Assembly (NCBI GenBank): GCA_963781595.1 | Contig: CAWAGG010000006.1 | Span: 1,798,001-1,862,000, forward strand | Length of the DNA: 64,000 nucleotides | Direction: 5' to 3' | From: JBEDUK01 sp963781595 | GTDB taxonomy: Bacteria; Actinomycetota; UBA4738 | Shown here: in pieces, positions 8,538 through 17,087 of the stretch | Numbering within the stretch: position 1 is the stretch's first letter | Layout of the letters: each line of letters starts with the position of its first letter | Program-made: the position numbers and the translations under genes | Notes under the pieces: generated by a model | Databases searched by the model: none | Seen by the model: the letters and a program-made list of their open reading frames with translations, nothing else | Told to the model about the DNA's origin: nothing

Positions 8538-8991
8538 ATGGCCGGACAGCGCCTTCAGCGAGCGGCATGGAGGACGGCCAACCGCATCCACGTCGGCATC
8601 TACGAGCTCAGCAAAGGCCGGGTCGGCGGGAAGATGATGGGCGGGGAACTGCTGCTCCTGTCGACGAAGGGACGCCGCTCAGGGCGCGTGTGGACCAACC
8701 CGTTGCTGTTCGTGCGCGAGGATGACGCGTTCGTGGTCATCGCCTCCAACGGAGGGCAGGACCGGCATCCCGCCTGGTACCTGAACCTCCAAGCCGATCC
8801 CACGAGCCCGCATCCAGGTGGGATCGCATCGGATCGCGGTTCGCGCCCGGACCGCCACCGCCGAGGAACGAGCTCCGCTGTGGCGACGGATCGTCGCGGC
8901 GTATCCGGGATACGGGAAGTACGAGAGCAAGAGGACGCTCGAGATCGCCCTGGTGTTCCTTGAGCCGACGGGCACCTTCCGAGCGGACTGA
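8538..8991 (+). pseudogene. Second Ddn-like gene, split by a one-base frameshift
   Basis: The ATG at 8538 opens a Ddn-family protein (LLLSTKGRRSGRVWTNPLLF, then PAWYLNLQADP). Near 8803-8810 the frame is lost. The correct continuation lies in the +1 frame (RIQVGSHRIAVRARTATAEE, then YPGYGKYESKRTLEIALVFL) and ends at TGA 8989-8991. An extra A in CCCACGAGCCCGC would explain it. Without the shift the protein would be about 150 residues, the normal size. Either a recent mutation or a sequencing error. Confidence 0.8.
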
Positions 8992-9411
8992 AGGAGGGGT
9001 CGCGCGATCCCGGCGAGTCCACCCGAGCTGGAGGCGGTCCCCAAATGGTGCGGCGGCCAACCCGCCTGGGGGTCAGACCGAATCCAGTGCCTATCCGCGG
9101 TTGGCACGCGCACGACGAGGGTCGCCCGCTTTCTCATCGGTCGGGTTCCGGAATGGACGGCGTCCCGCACCGCCCACGACATGAGAGAGCGCGTCTAGTC
9201 GGGCAGACCTGCGGGGGGATCCCGGTCCTTCCGCCCTTGTCGAACGCCTCGCCGTAGGAGATCGATTGGCGGTGTGATGACTGGGTGCCGGATCGCTGAA
9301 CGGAGCAACGAGCGCGCTTCGTTCCAGTTCTTGAGCATCGCCTTGGTAGGAGGTCTGACCGCGGGATTCGGAGTGATTCGGCGCGTGCGATCTCCCCGTG
9401 GCCGAGCCCGT
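8992..9411. other. Intergenic, no gene seen
   Basis: About 420 bp with only short open frames that lack ribosome-binding sites or recognisable protein features. The promoter of the next gene begins at 9412. Confidence 0.4.
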
Positions 9412-9466
9412 TTGAACATTGCCGCCGGGTGGCGCTATCGTCCATAGAACGGAACCGATGTTCCGT
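9412..9466 (+). promoter_or_regulatory. Promoter TTGAAC-N18-TATCGT with downstream palindromic operator
   Basis: The -35 TTGAAC is at 9412-9417 and the -10 TATCGT at 9436-9441. A perfect inverted repeat, ACGGAACCGATGTTCCGT (arms of 7, spacer of 4), lies at 9449-9466, just past the expected transcription start. The same core occurs at three other promoters of this cluster. The position suits repression, probably by the IclR protein encoded at 17086 (inference). Confidence 0.7.
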
Positions 9467-9497
9467 TTACCGCAACAGCGATAGGGACGGGCAGCAG

Positions 9498-11060
9498 ATG
9501 CGCCGGAGTGCGGAGGTCGACGCCCTCGTCGTCGGGGGAGGCCACAACGGGCTCGTGGCCGGCTTCTACCTGGCGAGGGCCGGGCTCAGCGTGACCGTCC
9601 TGGAGCGGCGCTCGGTCGTCGGAGGCGCGTGCATCACGGAGGAGCTTCTGCCGGGGCACAAGTTCTCGACCTGCTCGTTCGTGGCCTGGTTGCTCCAGCC
9701 TCGGATTACCCAGGACATGCGGCTGGAGCAGCACGGTTTCCGACACGTCGTGATGGATCCCTGGCGGACCAGCCTGTACGCGGACGGAGCGTACTGTCGA
9801 TACTGGTACGACGCGGAGACCACCCGCGCCGAGATGGCCCGACTCAACCGTCACGACGCGGACGCTCGCCCGGCGTGGATCGACTTCTGGCGTCGTGCGA
9901 CCGAGATCACCTATCCGTTCTTCCTCTCGGATCCTCCGGACTCGGGGGTGCTCGAGCGCCGAGCCATCGAGATCGGCGAGGAAGCCACCCTCACCCGGGT
10001 GATGACGTCGTCGATCGCCGACATCTGCGAGAACTTCTTCGATGATCCACGGATCCAGGGAGCGATGGTCAAGGTAGGGGAGGTGGGGGACCCATGGCTA
10101 CCGGGCAGTGCCCTGTCCGAGTCCTACTTCCACTTCTCGACGCCGCTGCGCCAGTCCCTCGCGATCGGTGGCATGGGTGCGATCACCCAAGCGATGGCGC
10201 GCTCCGCGGAGGCCGAAGGCGCGACGATCCGCACGGACGCATCCGTCGACCGGATCCTCGTGGACGACGCCGGGCACGTGCAGGGGGTGAGGCTGGCCTC
10301 AGGCGAGGAGATCCGCTCCCGCGTGGTGCTCTCGAACGCCGACCCGAAACGAACCTACCTCCAGCTCCTGGATCCGGGGGCCCTGCCCGCGGGGTTCAAG
10401 GAGCGGGTCGAGGGGCTGTCGACGGCGACGGCCTACCTGAAGATGCATTGCGTCCTGGAGGCGATGCCCGATCTGTCGAGGCATCTCGGCCGAGCTGCGG
10501 ACCCGCGAGACGTCGGCTACATCCACCTCGCGCCGTCGCTCGAACACTTCCGGGATGCGCACCGGGAGGCGATGGAGGGGAGGCCCGCGTCCAAGCCCGT
10601 CGTGCACCTGCAGATCCCCACCGTCTACGACCCGTCGCTGCGGCAGGGCGACACGCACATGGCGTCGATCTGGGTCATGTACGCGCCGCCGGTCCTGAAG
10701 GAGGGGACGTGGGACGAGCGGCGTCAGCAGGTCGGAGAGGCGCTGCTCGCCTACGTCGATGAGTTCATCCACGGCTTCAGCGGTACCGTGCGTGAATGGA
10801 TGCTCCTCACCCCGCACGACATGGAGCAGCGGATCGGGCTGACGGACGGCAACATCCGCCACATCGACATGATGCCCGGTCAGTTCTTCCGGAGCCGTCC
10901 ATTCCCGGGTGCCGGCTACGGCACGCCGATCGATGGTCTGTACCTGTGCGGCGCGGGGACCCATCCGGGAGGCGAGGTCACGGGGGCTCCGGGGCACAAC
11001 GCCGCGCACGCCGTCCTGCGGGCGCTGGCCGAACAACGGGAGGGCTCCGGTTCCAGATGA
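9498..11060 (+). CDS. FAD-dependent oxidoreductase, phytoene-desaturase-like
   Basis: 520 residues from ATG 9498. The N-terminus has the dinucleotide-binding motif VVGGGHNGLVAGFYLARAG and then ERRSVVGGAC. The C-terminus has the second FAD motif, YLCGAGTHPGGEVTGAPGHN, as in the CrtI/amine-oxidase superfamily. There are no carotenoid genes nearby, so carotenoid chemistry is unlikely. Many such proteins oxidise or isomerise amines and other small substrates. It is first in the rightward unit that continues with the aminotransferase and SDR, and it sits behind the palindromic operator. Confidence 0.85.
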   Translation: MRRSAEVDALVVGGGHNGLVAGFYLARAGLSVTVLERRSVVGGACITEELLPGHKFSTCSFVAWLLQPRITQDMRLEQHGFRHVVMDPWRTSLYADGAYCRYWYDAETTRAEMARLNRHDADARPAWIDFWRRATEITYPFFLSDPPDSGVLERRAIEIGEEATLTRVMTSSIADICENFFDDPRIQGAMVKVGEVGDPWLPGSALSESYFHFSTPLRQSLAIGGMGAITQAMARSAEAEGATIRTDASVDRILVDDAGHVQGVRLASGEEIRSRVVLSNADPKRTYLQLLDPGALPAGFKERVEGLSTATAYLKMHCVLEAMPDLSRHLGRAADPRDVGYIHLAPSLEHFRDAHREAMEGRPASKPVVHLQIPTVYDPSLRQGDTHMASIWVMYAPPVLKEGTWDERRQQVGEALLAYVDEFIHGFSGTVREWMLLTPHDMEQRIGLTDGNIRHIDMMPGQFFRSRPFPGAGYGTPIDGLYLCGAGTHPGGEVTGAPGHNAAHAVLRALAEQREGSGSR

Positions 11061-11111
11061 GACGGGCGGCTCCATGGGGACCATGACGTATGCCGAAAGG
11101 ATGCGAATCCG

Positions 11112-12431
11112 ATGACCGTGCCAGCTCCGACCCTCAGGGTCACCACCAGGTCCCAGCGGATCGTCGCGGAGGCCGAGCGCTACGTGCCGGGTGCGGTCCA
11201 GAGCTCGATCCGCGGGTTCGATCCGGTGCTCGGCTTCAGCAGGTCCGCCGGTCCACGCATGTGGGATGCGGACGGCAACGAGTACATCGACTACCACGCG
11301 GCGTTCGGCGCGGTGCTGTTGGGCCACCGCGACCCCGCGGTCCTGTCCCGCGTCACGCAATCGCTCGAGGAGATCGACCTGATCGGCACCGGCGTGACGC
11401 CGCAAGAGCTCGAGATCTGTCGGCTGATCGTCCAGCATCTCCCTTCCGCCGAACAGGTCCTGCTCACCAACTCCGGATCCGAGTCCACGTATCACGCGAT
11501 CCGACTCGCGCGGGCCGTCACGGGGCGCACCGAGATCGTGAAGCTCCAGGGCTCCTACCACGGCTGGCACGACGCGGTCGCGCTCAACACCGGCCCGACG
11601 GCTCGCGACGGTGAGCGTCAGCCGGTTTCGGCGGGGAGCCTGGAATCGACGCTCGCGCACACGCTCGTCGGCGTCTTCAACGACGTCTCGAGCATCGAGC
11701 GACTCTTCGACGAGCACCCGGGCCAGATCGCAGCGGTGATCGTCGAACCGGTGCAGCACGGCATCGGATGCATCATGCCGGCCCCGGGCTTCCTCGGCGC
11801 GCTCCGCGACATGACCCGAGCGCACGGCGCCATCCTCATCTTCGACGAGGTGATCACCGGGTTCCGGCACGGGCTGGGAGGCTTCCAGGCGACCGCCGCG
11901 GTCACGCCGGATCTGACCACGCTCGGGAAGGCGATGGGCAACGGCTTCCCGATCTCCGCGCTCGCCGGCCGGCGCGATCTGATGGAGCGCTTCGACGCGC
12001 ACGGCGCCGGCGACGTGTTCTTCGCCGGCACGTTCAACGGGCACCCCGCATCCGCCGCCGCGGCGGCCGCCACGGTCGGCGAGCTCGCGCGGCCCGGTGC
12101 CTATGAACGGCTCTTCGGGTTGGGCGATCGGATGCGTCGAGGGCTGCAGGAGATCGGGGACGGCCTCCCCTTCCCCGTCGCCGTGGCCGGGTACGGGAGC
12201 GTCTACATCCTGCATTTCGCCGAGGCGCCGCCCACCACGACGCGCGATCTCGCCGGCCACGACGCGGAGCGTTTCATCCGGTACCGCCAGGGGCTGATCC
12301 AGCGAGGCGTGTTCGAAACCCCGATGGATCTCAAGCGGGGTCACATCGGTCTCAGCCACACCGAGGCCGACGTCGACGCCGCGCTCAACGCAGCGGAGGA
12401 CGTCCTGAAGGACCTCGCTCGTACCACGTAG
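11112..12431 (+). CDS. Class III PLP aminotransferase, glutamate-1-semialdehyde-aminomutase-like
   Basis: 439 residues. LTNSGSESTYHAIRLARA is the phosphate-binding region. IFDEVITGFR carries the Asp that contacts the PLP ring nitrogen, and TTLGKAMGNGFPISA contains the Schiff-base Lys. It resembles HemL, but the context is catabolic, not tetrapyrrole synthesis. Actinobacterial relatives are often transaminases for amino acids or amines. It lies between the FAD oxidoreductase and the SDR, in the same direction. Confidence 0.85.
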   Translation: MTVPAPTLRVTTRSQRIVAEAERYVPGAVQSSIRGFDPVLGFSRSAGPRMWDADGNEYIDYHAAFGAVLLGHRDPAVLSRVTQSLEEIDLIGTGVTPQELEICRLIVQHLPSAEQVLLTNSGSESTYHAIRLARAVTGRTEIVKLQGSYHGWHDAVALNTGPTARDGERQPVSAGSLESTLAHTLVGVFNDVSSIERLFDEHPGQIAAVIVEPVQHGIGCIMPAPGFLGALRDMTRAHGAILIFDEVITGFRHGLGGFQATAAVTPDLTTLGKAMGNGFPISALAGRRDLMERFDAHGAGDVFFAGTFNGHPASAAAAAATVGELARPGAYERLFGLGDRMRRGLQEIGDGLPFPVAVAGYGSVYILHFAEAPPTTTRDLAGHDAERFIRYRQGLIQRGVFETPMDLKRGHIGLSHTEADVDAALNAAEDVLKDLARTT

Positions 12432-12457
12432 GGCTCCGCCCGAAGGAGGTGAGCAGC

Positions 12458-13264
12458 ATGGCGACCGGGGAGCAGGAGCCGGGCGCGACGGTCGAGGGAG
12501 GTCAGCCCCGCAGGCTCGTCGGCCGGGCCGCGGTACTGGTCGGTGCGGCGACGGGCATCGGGCGAGCGACCGCGTTCCGGCTCGCCGCGGAGGGCGCGCG
12601 CGTCGTCGTCGCCGACCTCAACGCGGCGGACGGTGAGGAGACGGCCGGCGCCATCCGTGGACGCGGGGCGAGCGCGTGGTTCGTCCCCGTCGACGTGCGG
12701 AGCGAAGACGCTGTCCGCGACATGGTCCGCGTCGCGGTCGATCGCCTGGGGGGCCTGGACATCGTCGTCAACTGCGCCGGCGTGCTCCACGTCGGCCCGA
12801 TCGAGTCGTTCCCGCTCGAGCTGTGGGACGCGATCCTGCGGGTGAACATCACCGGGCAGTTCCTGGTCCTGAAGCACGCGGTGCCGCACCTCAGGCAACG
12901 CGGGGGTGGCTCGATCGTCAACCTCGCGTCCGCCGCCGGTTTCAAGAGCGGGCCGGGGGAGACGGCCTACGCGGCTTCGAAGGGGGCGATCATCGCCATG
13001 AGCCGGACCCTCGCGAGCGAGGTCGCGCCCGACGGCATCCGCGTCACGGCGCTGTGTCCCGGATACGTCGACACGCCGTTCAACGACCCGGCGAACGAGT
13101 ACATGGGGGGCCCCGATGCGGTCGCCGACTTCGTGAGGTCCTCGATCCCGTTGGGTCGACAGGGGACCCCCGAGGAGATCGCGGCCGTCATCGCCTTCCT
13201 CGCCTCCGATGACGCGTCGTTCGTGACCGGTCAGACCGTCCTCGTCGACGGCGGCATGATGTGA
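12458..13264 (+). CDS. SDR family oxidoreductase
   Basis: 268 residues from ATG 12458, preceded by AAGGAGGT with 7-nt spacing. A Rossmann Gly-rich motif (VGAATGIGRATAFRLAAEGA), the NAG-type motif (VVNCAGVLHVG) and the catalytic Tyr-x3-Lys (AYAASKGAI), with Ser at NLASAAG, are all present. It is a classical NAD(P)-dependent alcohol/ketone dehydrogenase of about 250 residues. The substrate is unknown. It follows the aminotransferase by 26 bp. Confidence 0.9.
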   Translation: MATGEQEPGATVEGGQPRRLVGRAAVLVGAATGIGRATAFRLAAEGARVVVADLNAADGEETAGAIRGRGASAWFVPVDVRSEDAVRDMVRVAVDRLGGLDIVVNCAGVLHVGPIESFPLELWDAILRVNITGQFLVLKHAVPHLRQRGGGSIVNLASAAGFKSGPGETAYAASKGAIIAMSRTLASEVAPDGIRVTALCPGYVDTPFNDPANEYMGGPDAVADFVRSSIPLGRQGTPEEIAAVIAFLASDDASFVTGQTVLVDGGMM

Positions 13265-13279
13265 GTGTCGTGCTCGGAG

Positions 13280-13337
13280 TTGACGCCCCCGAACGCGCCG
13301 GATAGCCTCACCTCTTCATCTATGGAACGGTTGTCTC
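13280..13337 (+). promoter_or_regulatory. Promoter TTGACG-N17-TAGCCT with imperfect GGAAC operator
   Basis: The -35 is at 13280-13285 and the -10 at 13303-13308. GGAAC-GGTT-GTCTC at 13324-13337 matches one full arm and part of the second arm of the operator seen at 9449 and 20034. It precedes the RidA gene and probably drives the RidA, UGSC, NifU-like and LeuA-like unit. Confidence 0.55.
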
Positions 13338-13361
13338 GCTCAGCGGAATGAGGAGGGAGCG

Positions 13362-13850
13362 GTGGACGACACCAGCCTCGAGGAGTCAGGGACGCTCCCG
13401 AACGCAGGTGCGGTCGACGCGGCTACCCGGCCGCTGCAGAAGGAACAGATCACCACGACCGAAGCACCCCCGCCCGGCGGCGCTTACTCGCAGGGGATCC
13501 GCACGGGCGGTTTCGTCTTCCTTTCGGGCCAGACCCCTCGAGGCCTCGATCGCGAGGTGATCGAGGGGACCTTCCAGGACCAGGTCCGCAAGGCTATCGA
13601 GAACCTCGCGGCGGTGGCCAAGGCGGCCGGCGCGTCCCTCGCGGATGCCGTCAATGTCCGCGCATACCTGCGGGAGTGGGACCGGTTCGCAGAGATGGAC
13701 GCGGTGTACCGCGAGATGTTCCCCGAGCCCCGGCCGGCGCGGACGACCATCCAATCGGATATCCCCGTGGAGTTCGAGATCGAGGCGATGTTGTGGGTGG
13801 GCGGCGACGGGCCGTCCACATCAGGTTCCCCGAAGGGAGGAGATCCGTGA
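13362..13850 (+). CDS. RidA (YjgF/YER057c/UK114) family protein
   Basis: 162 residues from a GTG with GAGGAGG upstream. The domain (about residues 32-150) has GGAYSQGIRTGGFVFLSGQT, the typical Rid N-terminal strand pair, and the conserved Arg in RPARTTIQ that binds substrate carboxylates in true RidA enzymes. RidA hydrolyses reactive enamine/imine intermediates made by PLP or flavin enzymes, which fits this cluster with two aminotransferases and two flavoproteins. About 30 extra N-terminal residues are unusual. It overlaps the next gene by 4 bp (GTGA). Confidence 0.88.
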   Translation: MDDTSLEESGTLPNAGAVDAATRPLQKEQITTTEAPPPGGAYSQGIRTGGFVFLSGQTPRGLDREVIEGTFQDQVRKAIENLAAVAKAAGASLADAVNVRAYLREWDRFAEMDAVYREMFPEPRPARTTIQSDIPVEFEIEAMLWVGGDGPSTSGSPKGGDP

Positions 13851-15526
13851 CCCGTTACACGCTGGTTCATCCGGCTTCGGGCACCGCGAGGTCGGCGAGG
13901 GGCACGGCGGCCCCGCGTCCGTTCACCTCTGTCGCTGGACGACGCGTCGCGCTGTTCTCGAACAACAAGCCCAACGTCGTGCCCTTCTTCAAGGAGCTCC
14001 GAGGCGAGCTCCTCGGATCCGGTGCGGAGCGCGTGGACATGATGGGCAAGCTCTCGGCGGCGTTCCCCGCGGACCAGGAGACGCTCGGTCACCTTCGCGC
14101 CTACGACCTGGTGATCAACGCCATCGCCGACTGAGGGGCATGCACGTCGTGGAGTTGCCACGACTCGGCCCAGATGGAGGCGCTCGGTGTGGCGTCCGTC
14201 ATCGTCATCACCGACAAGTTCGTACCGCTCGCCGACGCGGTCGGCGTGACGGTCGGGAGGACTGATCTCGCGAGGATCGTGATCCCTCACCCATTCGGGG
14301 GACTTCCCGAGCCCGATGTCCGCGACCGCGCCCGTCAGGCGGCGGTGCTGCTGCGGGACGTGCTCGCCACGCCCGTTCCTGACACTGCCGGTGTCGGGGG
14401 CGAGTCGGCAGGGCCCGCCTTGACGAACCCTCCGACGCTTGAGATCGACGTGCCCGACGACGGCACGTTGGCATGGACGATGGACGGGCTCGGTCTCACG
14501 GATGGGCTCCCGGTCACCGCGCCGACGACCGAGCGGGTGGAGGCCTTCCTCGCGTACTCGTCGTGGGATCCGGATGCCGAGATCGGCCCGATCCCCCCGA
14601 CGTGGAACAGCCTGAGCGTGCGCTCGGCGGCCGCGAACGCGGTGATGGCCGGCTGCCGCCCGGCGCAGTTCCCGGTCCTCGTCCAGGCCCTGCAGGCGAT
14701 GCTGGACGCTCCCGAGCTCAACCTCTATGGGATCCAGACCACAACCCACCCGCTCGGCCCGATGCTGATCGTGAGCGGACCCATCGCGAACGAGCTGGGG
14801 ATCGTCAGCGGGAGCGGCGCCCTCGGCCCCGGATGGTCGGCGAACTTCTCGCTCGGCAGGGCCCTGCGGCTCCTGCTCATGAACGGTGGGGGCGCCCGGC
14901 CCGGCGGCATGGACGCCGCCACGATGGGCCAGCCGGCGAAGCTCGCCTTCTGCTTCTCGGAGAACGAGGCGGAGTCGCCGTGGGAGCCGTACCGGGTCGC
15001 TCGCGGTTTCGACGATGGGGTCAGCACGATCACGGTGGTCGGAGCCGAGGCGCCGCATAACATCAGCGACCACGGCAGCACGGATGCCGATGGGATCCTT
15101 CGCACGATGTCGAGCACGATCGCGACGATGGGTCACAACAACTGGTACTGGCTGGGCGACGTCTTCGTCCTGGTCGGACCCGAGCATGCTGCGACACTCG
15201 CGAGGGACGGGCTCAGCCGAGGCGATGTCCAGCGGGAGCTCCATCGTCGGGCCCGCGTCTCGGTGGAGGCGTGGTCGCCGGGCAACTACGAGCACATCCG
15301 CAGCTGGCATGTGGAGACGGAGGAGATCGTGGACGAGGAGGGCCGGATCGCGGTGACCCGGACGCCCGAGGACATCAACATCGTGGTGGTCGGGGGACCC
15401 GGGAAGCATTCCATGTGGGTGCCCACGTGGTTCCGCTCGGTTACGCGGCCTATCGTCGATGGCGTAGGCGAGCCGGCTCGGTCCCTCGCAGACCTGCGGG
15501 CTGCGGCGCCGCCGGAATCGAACTGA
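13847..15526 (+). CDS. UGSC-family protein, probable selenoprotein (in-frame UGA = Sec96)
   Basis: The GTG at 13847 (GGGAGGAG upstream) opens a frame that meets TGA at 14132-14134 and continues in the same frame, without another stop, to 15526: 559 residues if TGA is read as selenocysteine. The motif is D-U-G-A-C-T-S-W-S-C-H-D, matching the UGSC family of (seleno)proteins, whose Sec/Cys-x-x-Cys resembles the redox motif of GrdB/PrdB reductases. A SECIS-like hairpin follows at 14146-14164. Residues 1-170 or so form the UGSC domain. The C-terminal 380 or so residues are a second, unrecognised domain rich in Gly and His (GTTGTTH-type and HNISDHGS motifs). If UGA were a stop, the first piece would be a 95-residue stub and the second would need a start at ATG 14174, which has no ribosome-binding site. 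The Sec reading is my firm preference; the function is unknown. Confidence 0.88.
14146..14164 (+). promoter_or_regulatory. Bacterial SECIS-like hairpin
   Basis: GTCGTGG (14146-14152), loop AGTTG (14153-14157), CCACGAC (14158-14164): a perfect 7-bp stem. The loop begins 18 nt after the TGA and has G as its second base. Both agree with the accepted bacterial SECIS rules (UGA-to-loop distance of 16-37 nt, and a G in the first two loop positions). It would bind SelB and place Sec-tRNA at the UGA. Confidence 0.8.
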
Positions 15527-15538
15527 GGGAGGGAGGAG

Positions 15539-15787
15539 ATGGCGAACCTGACCGAGGAACTCGAGCCGCTCGCCGAGAGCCTGCGGGCCGACGGCGCGGA
15601 TCTCAGCCTCGAGGGCTTCGTCGATGGCACGGTCCGTATCCGGCTGGTGTTCGGCCCCGACGTGTGCGAGGAGTGCATCCTTCCCAAGGAGCATCTCGAG
15701 ACGATCCTGATGACCGCGCTTCACCAGGCCGATCCCACGGTCGTGGCGGTGCAGCTCGAGGACCCCCGCGAACGGGAGTCGCCGTGA
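15539..15787 (+). CDS. Small NifU C-terminal-like protein
   Basis: 82 residues, preceded by GGGAGGGAGG. The pattern LRADGADLSLEGFVDGTVRI, then a CEEC motif, then the helix ETILMTALHQADP, follows the NifU C-terminal domain, in which a CxxC pair carries a transient Fe-S cluster. The Cys spacing is right, but the surrounding Gly residues of classical NifU (CGGC) are changed. It is a separate gene between the UGSC protein and the LeuA-like enzyme, and overlaps the latter by 4 bp. It may be a dedicated cluster, metal or electron carrier for that pathway (inference). Confidence 0.65.
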   Translation: MANLTEELEPLAESLRADGADLSLEGFVDGTVRIRLVFGPDVCEECILPKEHLETILMTALHQADPTVVAVQLEDPRERESP

Positions 15788-17025
15788 GCACCGACGGTCC
15801 TTCCGAGGCGGTGGTCGGCGCTCCGATCACGGATCCGCCGTGGGCGGTCAGTCCGTTCAATCGTTCGGGGCTCGATCTCTCATCGATCCAGGCGCGTCCG
15901 CCGCGCATCTCCGACTGCACGCTCCGCGATGGGGAGCAGCAATCCGGCCTGGTCTTCTCGCGTGGCGACAAGGTGGCCATCGCGCGTTCGCTGGACGCGG
16001 CCGGCGTACACGACATCGAGGTCGCCACCCCGGCCGTGTCCGAGGACGACCGGGCGGCCGTGGAGGAGATCGCCTCGCTCGGGCTCCGAGCGACGGTCAG
16101 CGCCCTCGCCCGGGCGACCGAAAAGGACGTCGATCTCGTCGCCGGAACCGGGGCGGACGCGGTCCGGATCAGCTTCCCCATCAGCGCGCGGCAGCGCAAC
16201 GCGAAGCTCCACGTGGACGACGAGGAGTACCTGCGGTCGGCCCTGGCCATCTCGACCTACGCGAAGGGCCGGGGTCTGCAGGTGGTGTTCAGCCCCTACG
16301 ACACGACGAGGGCGGACCTTCCCCTGCTCGGACGCTTGCTCGAGGCGTTCCGTCGGGAGGGCTGCGTCGACCGGGTCCGGGTGGTCGACACAGTGGGGGC
16401 CGCCTCTCCGCAGAGCATCAGCTTCCTTGTGGGGTTCATGCGGGACGCCGGCGGCGACATCCCCATCGAGGTCCATTGCCACGACGACTTCGGGTTGGGC
16501 ACGGCCAACACCATCGCCGGCGCGCTCGCCGGCGCGGCCGTGCTCTCGGTCACGGTGAACGGCCTCGGGGAGCGCGCTGGGAACACCCCGTTGGAAGAGG
16601 TCGTGCTGGCGCTGAAGGTCCTCTACGACGTGGATACCGGGGTCGACACCACGGTGTTGACGGCGCTGAGCGCCGAGGTCCAGCGGAGGTCGAACGTCAC
16701 CCTGCAGCCGCACAAGGCCGTGGTCGGCGCCAACTGCTTCGTGCACGAGACCGGGACGGTCGTCGCGGGGCTCATCAAGGATCCGTTCTCGGCCGAGGCA
16801 TACGCACCCGAGGTCGTGGGGCAGACGCGGCGGGTCGTCCTCGGCAAGCTCTCAGGAGCCGCTGCGGTCCGCTACAAGATGCAGGAGATGGACATCGCCG
16901 TGACGGATGATGACGTCGTGGCCATCCTCGCCATGGTCAAGGAGCGGAGCATCGCGGCGCACCGAGGGTTGTCCGACGATGAAGTGAGGAGCCTGGCGGA
17001 TGAGGTCATTCGCGTTCGATCCTGA
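15784..17025 (+). CDS. LeuA/homocitrate-synthase-like HMGL TIM-barrel enzyme
   Basis: 413 residues from a GTG overlapping the previous stop. The DCTLRDGEQQSG motif and the metal-binding HxH in VHCHDDFGLGTANT define the 2-isopropylmalate/homocitrate/citramalate synthase family of the DRE-TIM superfamily. NGLGERAGNTPLEEV is the conserved C-terminal catalytic block. There is no leucine-feedback regulatory domain, so it is not a classical LeuA. The substrate is probably a 2-oxo acid plus an acyl-CoA. No leucine or lysine genes flank it, and its operon partners are the UGSC and NifU-like proteins. Confidence 0.85.
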   Translation: MSTDGPSEAVVGAPITDPPWAVSPFNRSGLDLSSIQARPPRISDCTLRDGEQQSGLVFSRGDKVAIARSLDAAGVHDIEVATPAVSEDDRAAVEEIASLGLRATVSALARATEKDVDLVAGTGADAVRISFPISARQRNAKLHVDDEEYLRSALAISTYAKGRGLQVVFSPYDTTRADLPLLGRLLEAFRREGCVDRVRVVDTVGAASPQSISFLVGFMRDAGGDIPIEVHCHDDFGLGTANTIAGALAGAAVLSVTVNGLGERAGNTPLEEVVLALKVLYDVDTGVDTTVLTALSAEVQRRSNVTLQPHKAVVGANCFVHETGTVVAGLIKDPFSAEAYAPEVVGQTRRVVLGKLSGAAAVRYKMQEMDIAVTDDDVVAILAMVKERSIAAHRGLSDDEVRSLADEVIRVRS

Positions 17026-17050
17026 CGCTCGTGCGGAGCGCCTCCGGGCG

Positions 17051-17087
17051 ACGCACCTGCGGCGGTCTGCGCCGCGCGGAGGTGCGT
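17051..17087 (+). terminator. Long hairpin between the LeuA-like gene and the IclR start
   Basis: Outer arms ACGCACCT (17051-17058) and AGGTGCGT (17080-17087), inner arms GCGGCG (17059-17064) and CGCCGC (17070-17075), loop GTCTG. Only a 4-nt bulge (GCGG) interrupts the pairing. It lacks a U-tract. The right arm covers the ribosome-binding site and the first two bases of the GTG of the IclR gene, so it could act as terminator, attenuator or translational lock. Confidence 0.6.

Noticed and set aside
14174..15526. A separate gene starting at ATG 14174
   Set aside because: It has no ribosome-binding site, and its frame is continuous with the upstream piece through a TGA in a conserved U-x-x-C context followed by a SECIS-like hairpin.
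13484..15724. A very long minus-strand open frame over the RidA/UGSC region
   Set aside because: It is rich in Arg, His and Pro with no motif and is the antisense of well-supported genes; long antisense frames are expected at this GC content.
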